Source of the DNA: a virus
DNA length: 64,000 nucleotides
Direction: 5' to 3' (one strand)
IMG/VR virus record: IMGVR_UViG_3300001460_000022
Span: 1-64,000 of that record
In this document: positions 1 through 6,271 of the stretch, in pieces
Layout: each line of letters starts with the position of its first letter
Position numbering within the stretch: the first letter of the stretch is position 1
Program-made: the position numbers and the translations under genes
The notes under the pieces: model-generated
Told to the model about the DNA's origin: nothing
Database searches by the model: none
What the model saw: only the letters and a program-made list of their open reading frames with translations

Positions 1-284
1 AATTTTTCTCCGATCCGAACAATGCCCGTAATAACTTCTGGACTAATGACTCCAATGATACCATAAGTAATAGCTTTAGTTAGAGATGAAACGTCTGTTT
101 GTTCTAGAACAAACCAAGCGATAGTTGCAGCTATACCCGCTGTTACAATCTTTTTGAATTGTTCCATACAAGATAAATCTTTGTTAGCGTGTAATAATCT
201 AGCGAACATAGCCGCAGCCCCGATCAAGGAAACCAGCCAACCACCATTCAAGAATTCTTTGATTATCGATTTTTCGGGTTCCAT
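1..284 (-). CDS. Holin, LydA/phage_holin_3-like (3' end outside window)
   Basis: Translating from the ATG at 284 gives 94 residues before the window ends, with no stop, so the C-terminus is missing. The protein has a short polar start (MEPEKSIIKEFLNGG), a hydrophobic stretch WLVSLIGAAAMFARLL, a basic hinge, a second hydrophobic stretch IVTAGIAATIAWFVL and a Gly-rich third one with GIIGVISPEVI. This pattern of an N-terminal GW, an Arg after the first segment and a G-x2-G-x2-P-E end is that of LydA-type phage holins, which form membrane lesions timing lysis. The gene follows a strong terminator and has a GTGTAA box 11 bases before the ATG. No endolysin is seen in the window; it may lie just beyond position 1. 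Confidence 0.75.
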   Translation of the reverse strand, partial: MEPEKSIIKEFLNGGWLVSLIGAAAMFARLLHANKDLSCMEQFKKIVTAGIAATIAWFVLEQTDVSSLTKAITYGIIGVISPEVITGIVRIGEK

Positions 285-304
285 ATATTCTTATGTTACA
301 CAAA

Positions 305-330
305 AAAAGCCTCCTGTGAAGGAGGCTTTT
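305..330 (-). terminator. Intrinsic terminator, bidirectional shape
   Basis: A perfect 10-base-pair stem (AAAAGCCTCC / GGAGGCTTTT) with a 6-base loop, flanked by A/T runs on both sides. It lies 27 bases after the stop of the minus-strand beta-barrel gene and just ahead of the holin gene, so it most likely ends the beta-barrel transcript. Confidence 0.9.
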
Positions 331-356
331 AAAATTTATATATAATGTAATTAAAA

Positions 357-1037
357 TTAGAACTTATAACTGAGTCCAGCACTAACTCCCCAATCGTGAT
401 CAAGATCGTAAAGAGTGCCATTCTCATCATTGTTAAGGTAAGAGGCTTTAGCTCCAATAGAGAGTCCATTGCCAATATCATAACCAACGGAAACTCCAAG
501 CTCTACAGCATTGTAGTCGTTTGCAAAATTTGCAGACGCAAAAGGAGTAAGAGTAAGATTATCAATAAGAAGACCCAAATCTTTGGAAATAGTAAGCTCT
601 GCTCCATAAGAAGCACTAGAACCAAGTTGATGCCAAGCATTTACAGTGAAGTCTGCAATAGAGTCAGTATAAGTTAGTCCTAGACCAAGCTGCTCCCAAC
701 CTCCGTAAGAAGACTCAATCTTCTTAAAAGAAGCTTCCCCTGCAAAATCTTGACCTAGAAGATTTACTGAGCGGCCCCAAGATACTAAAACATCAGTATC
801 TGTATTCCCGTCTCCTTCAGCAAGGCCAATGCCAACAGATAGATCTCCGTCTGCAACAGCGGTTCCGAGAAGTAGTGAATAGTTAGCGGTGTCCTCCCTA
901 ACGGCCAAACCGTTACGGACAGACAAATTACTAAAAGAAATACCAGCTTCAGCAGAGACATCTGCAATGTTAGTAGCTTTAACTGCGCCAAACATTGCAG
1001 CGCCCATGATTAATGTTGTTAGAATTGTTTTATTCAT
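357..1037 (-). CDS. Secreted outer-membrane-type beta-barrel protein
   Basis: 226 residues with a clear Sec signal peptide: MNK, hydrophobic TILTTLIMGAAMFGA, then likely cleavage after AVKA. The mature part alternates polar and hydrophobic residues in strand-sized blocks (for example LSVGIGLAEG, LGLGLTYTDS, VELGVSVGYDIGNGLSIGAKASYL) and ends LSYKF. A terminal aromatic residue is the classical signal for BAM insertion of outer membrane barrels. In phages, comparable proteins (Lom-type) alter the infected cell surface or block superinfection; that role here is inference. The ATG at 1037 is the only sensible start because the signal peptide begins there. The gene is followed by a strong terminator and preceded by a TTGACT promoter element, so it may be its own transcription unit. 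Confidence 0.75.
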   Translation of the reverse strand: MNKTILTTLIMGAAMFGAVKATNIADVSAEAGISFSNLSVRNGLAVREDTANYSLLLGTAVADGDLSVGIGLAEGDGNTDTDVLVSWGRSVNLLGQDFAGEASFKKIESSYGGWEQLGLGLTYTDSIADFTVNAWHQLGSSASYGAELTISKDLGLLIDNLTLTPFASANFANDYNAVELGVSVGYDIGNGLSIGAKASYLNNDENGTLYDLDHDWGVSAGLSYKF

Positions 1038-1043
1038 ATATTA

Positions 1044-1072
1044 ACTATGTATTACAGAATTGTAATAGTCAA
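1044..1072 (-). promoter_or_regulatory. Candidate sigma70-type promoter for the beta-barrel gene
   Basis: On the minus strand a good -35 hexamer TTGACT (1072-1067) is followed by a poorer -10 (CATAGT at 17-base spacing or TACATA at 15). The gap also holds the inverted repeat ATTACA/TGTAAT, an operator-like element. The start codon is at 1037, so the leader would be very short. Confidence 0.35.
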
Positions 1073-1078
1073 GGGAAA

Positions 1079-1300
1079 TTATTCTTCTTCAACCTCTGGA
1101 TCTTCAATAGGCTCAATATTACTGGCAAACTCAGGATTTGCGTCAACTTGCTGATCTGGAGTTGCAGCAGAACGAATCTTATTTATTAATACTACGGCTG
1201 CTTCAGCAACTCCCATGCCTTGAGACTTGACAGCAATATCAATTAACTGAGCCAAAGCTTGAAGCTCCTCTTGTGTGAATTCAATTTCAATGTTTTTCAT
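1079..1300 (-). CDS. Small acidic-tailed protein, unknown function
   Basis: 73 residues. The N-terminal half looks like a compact helical unit (FTQEELQALAQLIDIAVKSQ followed by VAEAAVVLINKIRSA), and the C-terminal 25 residues are acidic and probably disordered, ending EDPEVEEE. The ATG at 1300 has no clear Shine-Dalgarno. It sits between the 101-residue protein gene and the beta-barrel gene on the same strand. I recognise no catalytic motif. Small proteins of this type are common near phage lysis and tail-end genes, but I cannot assign a role. Confidence 0.6.
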   Translation of the reverse strand: MKNIEIEFTQEELQALAQLIDIAVKSQGMGVAEAAVVLINKIRSAATPDQQVDANPEFASNIEPIEDPEVEEE

Positions 1301-1333
1301 ATATATGATATTATATATTCAAATCCAAAAAAA

Positions 1334-1639
1334 TCAAAACCAAATTCTAAAATTTCCCGTGCCAGTATATCTGAAGCCAGCATCATAAGGATCAAGAAAA
1401 AAACCCGTGCCAGCATTTCCTCCAGCACCTGTATGACTCCACTGCCCAGAGAGAGTATCTATTTTTCTATTGTATTCTTGAATATCTTGCGTGAATTCCC
1501 CATAACTTCCACTATGCGACCCTCCTCCACTAATAAATTCGCCAGTCAAAACTCTACGATATTCCTGCCATACCCCACTACCTGTTGAAAAATCAGTGTG
1601 GATTTGGTCTCTAATTGGACTCCCTGCTTGATATGCCAT
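1334..1639 (-). CDS. Gly/Ser/Thr-rich protein, unknown function
   Basis: 101 residues, rich in Gly, Ser, Thr and aromatic residues (SGGGSHSGSYGEF, SHTGAGGNAGTGFF), ending FRIWF. The composition resembles phage virion proteins more than enzymes; no known domain is visible. The ATG at 1639 is preceded by a GTGTAA box at 1654-1649, nine bases upstream, and by a strong terminator whose T-run is directly in front of that box. The gene therefore needs its own promoter or read-through. Confidence 0.6.
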   Translation of the reverse strand: MAYQAGSPIRDQIHTDFSTGSGVWQEYRRVLTGEFISGGGSHSGSYGEFTQDIQEYNRKIDTLSGQWSHTGAGGNAGTGFFLDPYDAGFRYTGTGNFRIWF

Positions 1640-1656
1640 TACTAAAATTTACACTT

Positions 1657-1690
1657 AAAAAACTTTATTTTCCACTGGGAAAATAAAGTT
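1657..1690 (-). terminator. Intrinsic terminator overlapping the end of the lipoprotein gene
   Basis: On the minus strand a perfect 13-base-pair stem with loop CAGT is followed by a run of six T. The last codons and the stop codon (1665-1667) of the lipoprotein gene lie inside the stem, so coding sequence and terminator are superimposed. Confidence 0.88.
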
Positions 1691-1934
1691 GTCTTTCTAA
1701 ACTTCTAAATCTTGAATCAGAATGCCAAATTTCATCACCTTGAGGAATGTAAACTCCTTTACTTGTGTTTACTGGAAGACCCTTCTTTAGACTCAGCGTA
1801 GAAGGCTGATAAATGTTGAAAGCTTGCGTCTTCACGGATGAGTTCGTCGCGCAAGAGGTCAGCCCTATCAGCATCGCCACCGTTGGAACGAATATTTTCA
1901 ATTTCTTGAATAATTCTTTTTCTTTGCTTTTCAT
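1665..1934 (-). CDS. Outer-membrane lipoprotein, Rz1-like o-spanin candidate
   Basis: 89 residues. A basic N-terminus (MKSKEKELFKKLK), a hydrophobic segment IFVPTVAMLIGL and the lipobox LTSC give a lipoprotein signal peptide with the lipidated Cys near residue 28. The mature part is about 60 residues without Cys and ends in a charged tail (DSRFRSLERQLYF). Residues at +2/+3 (A, T) are compatible with outer membrane sorting. The first 176 bases overlap the 88-residue ORF upstream in another reading frame, the arrangement typical of Rz/Rz1 spanin genes, and a holin gene is close by. The spanin role is inference: the partner lacks an obvious transmembrane helix. It could also be an unrelated phage lipoprotein. 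Confidence 0.7.
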   Translation of the reverse strand: MKSKEKELFKKLKIFVPTVAMLIGLTSCATNSSVKTQAFNIYQPSTLSLKKGLPVNTSKGVYIPQGDEIWHSDSRFRSLERQLYFPSGK

Positions 1935-2025
1935 GATTGTTTCTTAATTCTATATAAAAAAGCTTATTTTTTAAAGATAAAAACAACTCAATTGATTTTA
2001 GAACACTTTTAATTAAGGAAAGCAT
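1759..2025 (-). CDS. Charged helical protein overlapping the lipoprotein gene; possible i-spanin
   Basis: 88 residues from an ATG inside the end of the epimerase gene (17-base overlap). The N-terminal 25 residues are amphipathic or weakly hydrophobic (SLIKSVLKSIELFLSLKNKL) and could touch the membrane but are interrupted by lysines. Residues 28-70 are a long charged, probably coiled-coil helix (HEKQRKRIIQEIENIR, ADRADLLRDELIRE). A membrane-proximal segment plus a periplasmic coiled coil with an overlapping downstream lipoprotein gene resembles Rz/Rz1. The lack of a convincing transmembrane segment leaves a soluble helical protein as the main alternative. Confidence 0.6.
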   Translation of the reverse strand: MLSLIKSVLKSIELFLSLKNKLFYIELRNNHEKQRKRIIQEIENIRSNGGDADRADLLRDELIREDASFQHLSAFYAESKEGSSSKHK

Positions 2026-2851
2026 CGATATTTTGTTCTACATATTGTTCTACAGTCTGCCATTTATAGTCCCCAATAACTTCTATAAGTTTTGAGTTAT
2101 CTGCCTTGGTCAACTTTTGATATTGCCCTTTTAATTCTTTAGGCATTGGCACCTCTGTAATTGTAGTATAAGCATTCGCTTTTATTATATTGGCTACATC
2201 TCTAAAAGAAATCTCCTGTCCTGTTCCTACATTATAAATGCCTGACTGTTCTATATCTAGCATTCTGTAGTGCATTTCACAAACATCATCTACAGAGACA
2301 AAATCTCTTTTATACTTTTCGCTTTTCTCAAAAAGTATTATTTCACCGTTTTTTTGAGCTTGTTTAATGAATTTAGAAACAGGGCTGGCTTGATCGCCTT
2401 TTTTTTCTTCTCCTAATCCATATACGTTAAAGTATCTAAATCCTTGATATGGATAATTTTGATTCATAAGCCAACAATCAAACATATACTTACTATAAGC
2501 ATAAGGGCTTAATGGTTTACAAAAATCAGATTCTTTAAAACTCCTTGATACCCCATAAACAGAAGCACTACTTGCATACTGGAACTTAATTTCCAACATT
2601 TCACACATTTTATAGAGTTTTGTAGAGAACTCAAAGTTTTGATTTAATATTTTTTTCAGATCAGTTTCGGTAGTGCTAGAGTTGGCCCCAAGATGTATAA
2701 CTATATCTTGATCAAGCAAATCAGGAATGCCTGAGTTCCCAAGATTAATATCAAACCTAGTTACATTATATCCTCTATGCTCTAGATAAGCAGAAAGATT
2801 ACCTCCAATAAATCCTCCTGCTCCAGTTATTAAAACTTTATTCGCTTTCAC
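2009..2851 (-). CDS. ADP-L-glycero-D-manno-heptose 6-epimerase-like SDR enzyme
   Basis: 280 residues, extended short-chain dehydrogenase. The NAD(P) site is the Rossmann motif TGAGGFIGGN near residue 10. The region YASSASVYG, the catalytic pair in YAYSKYMFD (Tyr and Lys in YxxxK), FRYFNVYGLGEEKKGDQASP, YKRDFVSVDDV and SGIYNVGTG follow the HldD/RfaD pattern closely. HldD inverts C6 of ADP-D-glycero-D-manno-heptose to make the LPS inner-core heptose. Length is slightly below the family's usual 310. The start is GTG at 2851, overlapping the preceding gene by 14 bases. It is separated from the main glycan block by the whole replication block but probably serves the same surface-sugar purpose. Confidence 0.85.
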   Translation of the reverse strand: MKANKVLITGAGGFIGGNLSAYLEHRGYNVTRFDINLGNSGIPDLLDQDIVIHLGANSSTTETDLKKILNQNFEFSTKLYKMCEMLEIKFQYASSASVYGVSRSFKESDFCKPLSPYAYSKYMFDCWLMNQNYPYQGFRYFNVYGLGEEKKGDQASPVSKFIKQAQKNGEIILFEKSEKYKRDFVSVDDVCEMHYRMLDIEQSGIYNVGTGQEISFRDVANIIKANAYTTITEVPMPKELKGQYQKLTKADNSKLIEVIGDYKWQTVEQYVEQNIDAFLN

Positions 2852-3305
2852 TACTATTTTCTAGATCCTCTTTACAGACTTTTAAATCTTTTGGATTTTC
2901 TGGATACTTTCCTTGTAATATAGTGTCTAAAATAAAAGGTTCGTCAAAATCTGCCTCTTTAATCTTACGCAACATATCGTCAAGCTCTTCATCTCCTGTA
3001 TCTTGATTTAATTCAGCTTTCGCAAAAAAATCAAAATCGTCAGAAACCCTAAAGGATTGGATTAGCTCAACTACAAGCTCATCCTCTTTAAAATATCTAT
3101 TAAGAGAATAAGAGGAATGACTAAATTTAGTGTCCTCCTCTAGTTTCTCTCCTTCTAAAAGTTCTATTTCTCCCTTTTGTTTTTTGTATTCTTTCAAAAC
3201 CCAGATTTTTTTAGTATAATCTGAAGCTTCAGGGAATTTCATATCAGCATCAAAAGAAAGACTTTGATACATTTTATTGTCAAGAAACTTTACTGTGTAA
3301 GGCAT
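2838..3305 (-). CDS. Acidic hypothetical protein
   Basis: 155 residues, strongly acidic in its C-terminal half (DTGDEELDDMLRKIKEADFDE) with a mixed N-terminal region (MPYTVKFLDNKMYQSLSFD). No motif that I recognise. The ATG at 3305 has a GTGTAA box ten bases upstream (3321-3316). It overlaps the epimerase start by 14 bases, suggesting coupled translation. Confidence 0.65.
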   Translation of the reverse strand: MPYTVKFLDNKMYQSLSFDADMKFPEASDYTKKIWVLKEYKKQKGEIELLEGEKLEEDTKFSHSSYSLNRYFKEDELVVELIQSFRVSDDFDFFAKAELNQDTGDEELDDMLRKIKEADFDEPFILDTILQGKYPENPKDLKVCKEDLENSSESE

Positions 3306-3324
3306 TTACAGTGTCTTACACAAG

Positions 3325-3549
3325 TTATTTTGTTTTTGCCTCTGAATTTTCTGCACTCGCAGATTTTACTTTTGTGGTTAACTCCTTAAGAGCAGAAACT
3401 TTTTCTTCATCAGACATTTTTTCAACATTAGAATCGACCTCTTGCACTGCAAGATTATGCATAATGTTGATTGCTTCTGCCAAAGTTATGCGAGAAACCA
3501 TTTCTGATGTGAGTAATGCTTTCAAATTATTATTTTGTTCTTCAGTCAT
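3325..3549 (-). CDS. Small helical hypothetical protein
   Basis: 74 residues, predicted almost entirely helical (LKALLTSEMVSRITLAEAIN, then SDEEKVSALKELTTKVKSA), ending in a charged Ala/Lys/Glu tail. No catalytic signature. It follows the 70-residue DUF736-like gene by three bases and precedes the 155-residue protein gene, so it belongs to the same minus-strand transcript. Confidence 0.6.
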   Translation of the reverse strand: MTEEQNNNLKALLTSEMVSRITLAEAINIMHNLAVQEVDSNVEKMSDEEKVSALKELTTKVKSASAENSEAKTK

Positions 3550-3552
3550 ATA

Positions 3553-3765
3553 TTAATCTTTTTCTTTACTCGCGTAAATTCTAATATCAGGCTGATTTGA
3601 ACCCTTCTCTTTAAAAGAGTTGGGGAAACAGACAATTTTTACATCATTACCCTCTGAATCTTTAATAGATCCACTGTAGTAAGATTGTTTTTGTCCATCA
3701 ACTCTCCAAAGCGCACCTAATTCGCGCTTCTTCCATTCGTCGTTTGTTTTTGTATTTTCACTCAT
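3553..3765 (-). CDS. DUF736-like small protein
   Basis: 70 residues. The pattern ELGALWRV, then YYSGSI, VKIVCFPNSFKEKGSNQPDIRIY resembles the DUF736-like family, in which a G-A-x-W start is followed by a G-x-I/L strand and ends with a P-D-[FI]-R-[IV]-[YF] strand. Family members are small beta-rich proteins common in phages and plasmids with no settled function. It lies downstream of the unfoldase gene. The family assignment rests on pattern memory only. Confidence 0.65.
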   Translation of the reverse strand: MSENTKTNDEWKKRELGALWRVDGQKQSYYSGSIKDSEGNDVKIVCFPNSFKEKGSNQPDIRIYASKEKD

Positions 3766-3767
3766 AA

Positions 3768-3932
3768 TTATTTATTGTTAAATTTTCCTTCGACGCTTTT
3801 CCAGAATTTTTCAGCGCCGATAGCAAGATACCTACCCTTTAGGGTTTTGTAAAGTTTTTTTTCAATATGATTAGCTTTTTTTTTATCGTATCCAATAAGT
3901 TGACGAATTCTTCTAGCAGCAGATCCACTCAT
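3768..3932 (-). CDS. 54-residue basic protein coupled to the Clp-like gene
   Basis: An ORF read directly from the sequence: it begins MSGSAARRIRQLIGYDKKKA and ends KSVEGKFNNK with TAA at 3768-3770. It is very basic and probably helical. The ATG overlaps the TGA of the AAA+ gene as ATGA (3929-3932), the typical sign of translational coupling, and the ORF fills what would otherwise be a gap between two tightly packed genes. These two facts, rather than similarity, support it as real. An adaptor or regulator for the ATPase is possible but unproven; a nucleic-acid-binding role also fits the charge. Confidence 0.7.
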   Translation of the reverse strand: MSGSAARRIRQLIGYDKKKANHIEKKLYKTLKGRYLAIGAEKFWKSVEGKFNNK

Positions 3933-6271
3933 GCTTTATGATCGACGTTGCTATTGTCTTTTTCAATAAAAAGTTTGATATTCTTTTGTCCCTTCAAGAT
4001 AGAATCTGAAACAAAAGGAGTTATCTCTGATAATATCTTATTACTCAAAGCTTCTATTTTTATTTTTTCTTTCAGAATGCTTTTAATTGTTTGTTTAATG
4101 TAAATAAAATCAAAACTTAAATTAATATCATTATCTTTTAAGCGATTTTTTAATCTTTTTAATTTCATCCACAATAATCTTCTGAGCCCCTTCTCATCAA
4201 TCTGCTTAAGAGGGAAACACTCATCTACAAGAGATAGGATATCTGGATGAATAATAAGATTATCTTTATTAGATGCTGCCTTTTGAAACCCCATTGATGA
4301 TTGGCTATTAGAAATAGAACTAGTTAAAAATATTTTACAATTTGTAAAATCTGCTATGTCTCCATTATTCATTTGAAACTTCCCATGTTTAAATATTTGA
4401 TTAAATAAAGGAATTGCCGTATTATCTACTTTATCAAAATCATCTATAACTATAACGCTATTTGGAGATATTAATACTTTTTCACATATTGAGGTGTTAT
4501 TACCTTGCGATGTAGCTATTTTATGTGGAGCAAACGCATCCGCAAAATGAACGCCGCTATAAGATAAAACATTAACTCCATGTTTCTGTAAGCTATCTTT
4601 AAATAAATCCATAAAGTAAGATTTACCGCTAAATCTAGCCCCGCTTATTACATAGCATTCTGGAGCGGAAAAATTATCAGTCTTTTTTATACCTAGACTA
4701 GATAAGGTAATTTTATCTTTTAGTTTTTGTAATAGGTTATTTTGCCCGACAAGAGATTTACTAACGCAAGAAAAAACTTTGTCTACTATAACTCTATCGT
4801 TTAATGGATTTGATTTCTTTTTAAAAAAATCTTTTAAGTGAGATAGTTTTACTTCTGGTGTTAAGTCTGAAACTCCCTCTGTCCATTTTTCCAAACTATC
4901 ATTTAATTTTTCAAGCAATTGAATATGATTCTTCTCTGGGTCTAGGGCCGCAGCTATAGTTTCTTCTTGTTGACTTTTGATTGATGGAGTAACATGCCAA
5001 AAATTTACTTTTGCTTGCGCTCCGCAATGATCAATTATGTCAATTGCTTTATCTGGATAATATTTATTAGGAATATATTTCTCACAATAACCAATTATAT
5101 TTTCAAGAAATTGATCGCTGTATGTGATGCTATGAAAATTTTCATAATAAGAAACTATTGTAGGTAAAATTTCTTCCATTTGAAACCTTGATGGTTCCCT
5201 GATGATTACCCTCTCAAATCTTCGATCAAGAGCAGTATCTCTTTTAATGGTATTTGTATACTCGTTAATAGTCGTTGCTCCGATACAACTTATTGTTCCT
5301 CTTGCAAGCTCGGGTTTAAGGATGTTAGACGCTTCTAGAGAGTTATTTGTTGCTCCTCCTGCCCCAATAAGCGTATGAACCTCATCAATAAACAAAATTA
5401 AATTACTGTATTTTTTAGCCTCATTAACAAAGTCTTCTAGTCTTTTTTCAAACTGACCTCTGTATTCAGTCCCTGCTACCATGCTTGACAAACTTACAGA
5501 ATATATAACTTTATTAGCAATTAACTCTGGAGCGTCTCCCGAAACAATTTTAGAAGCTAAACCCTCCACAAGAGAAGTTTTACCTGTCCCAGCGGGGCCA
5601 ACTAAAAGAGCGTTTGGTTTTTTCTTTCTGCAAAGAACAGTTGCTACCTCATCAATTTTCCCGTCGAAATCAACAATTTTATCAAACTCATCATTTAAAG
5701 CTTTTAGATTAAGATTCTCTGCGAATTGAGAAAGAACCTCATTTTTATCAAACATGTCGATCCAGTCTTCAGGTGTTTGAACATCCATAAAACTAGAAAT
5801 CTCTTGAGGATCAATATCTTTTATGATTAAAGAACACTCTGTAACAAATCCTAGAAAAATCTCATCAGAATACTCGTCTTCCTTGGGATAAATATTTTTT
5901 ATTACTTTAGGACAATGATTTTCATCAAAGAAAGTCATCAGTATTACCTCTGGTGGGATATAATCTAATTTAAAATTTTCTATAGAAATATCTTCAGCTT
6001 CTTTTAGTAATTTTCTTACATCTGTTTTTAAAACTTTTTTAGTGTTTTTATTTTTACGTTTCTTATTTAAAACACTCCTAGATTCTTTTATTAAATCTTT
6101 TGGGTCTACATTTAGTTTTTTGAATATAGAGGAACAAGACTGCCCCAAATTACTCAAAAAACAATGGAAGAACAAATCAATATCCGCTCCATTTCTTTCT
6201 AAAATCCCAGCAAGTTCTTTTGTTTTTTCTAGAACCCCCTCTATATGTGGAGTGAGAGGTAGTTTATGCAT
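3929..6271 (-). CDS. Clp/Hsp100-type AAA+ unfoldase (ClpA/ClpC-like)
   Basis: 780 residues with two AAA+ modules. Residues 6-60 resemble half of a Clp N domain (LTPHIEGVLEKTKEL, SSIFKKLNVDPKDL). Module 1 has Walker A GPAGTGKT (225-232), Walker B LILFIDEVHT (D296, E297), the pore-type stretch near AGTEYRGQFE, GATTINEY and arginine finger region DRRFERV. Module 2 is degenerate: Walker A GARFSGKS (544-551) and Walker B VIVIDDFDK (610-611), where Asp replaces the usual catalytic Glu. At 660-662 the tripeptide MGF sits where ClpA/ClpC carry the IGL/VGF ClpP-docking loop. Such enzymes unfold proteins for ClpP or disaggregate them. No ClpP is encoded here, so host ClpP could be the partner (inference). 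It overlaps the polymerase stop by 8 bases. Confidence 0.9.
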   Translation of the reverse strand: MHKLPLTPHIEGVLEKTKELAGILERNGADIDLFFHCFLSNLGQSCSSIFKKLNVDPKDLIKESRSVLNKKRKNKNTKKVLKTDVRKLLKEAEDISIENFKLDYIPPEVILMTFFDENHCPKVIKNIYPKEDEYSDEIFLGFVTECSLIIKDIDPQEISSFMDVQTPEDWIDMFDKNEVLSQFAENLNLKALNDEFDKIVDFDGKIDEVATVLCRKKKPNALLVGPAGTGKTSLVEGLASKIVSGDAPELIANKVIYSVSLSSMVAGTEYRGQFEKRLEDFVNEAKKYSNLILFIDEVHTLIGAGGATNNSLEASNILKPELARGTISCIGATTINEYTNTIKRDTALDRRFERVIIREPSRFQMEEILPTIVSYYENFHSITYSDQFLENIIGYCEKYIPNKYYPDKAIDIIDHCGAQAKVNFWHVTPSIKSQQEETIAAALDPEKNHIQLLEKLNDSLEKWTEGVSDLTPEVKLSHLKDFFKKKSNPLNDRVIVDKVFSCVSKSLVGQNNLLQKLKDKITLSSLGIKKTDNFSAPECYVISGARFSGKSYFMDLFKDSLQKHGVNVLSYSGVHFADAFAPHKIATSQGNNTSICEKVLISPNSVIVIDDFDKVDNTAIPLFNQIFKHGKFQMNNGDIADFTNCKIFLTSSISNSQSSMGFQKAASNKDNLIIHPDILSLVDECFPLKQIDEKGLRRLLWMKLKRLKNRLKDNDINLSFDFIYIKQTIKSILKEKIKIEALSNKILSEITPFVSDSILKGQKNIKLFIEKDNSNVDHKA

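Noticed and set aside
396-677. Plus-strand ORF of 93 codons opposite the beta-barrel gene
   Set aside because: It is antisense to a gene with a clear signal peptide and barrel pattern and has no sensible composition or start signal.
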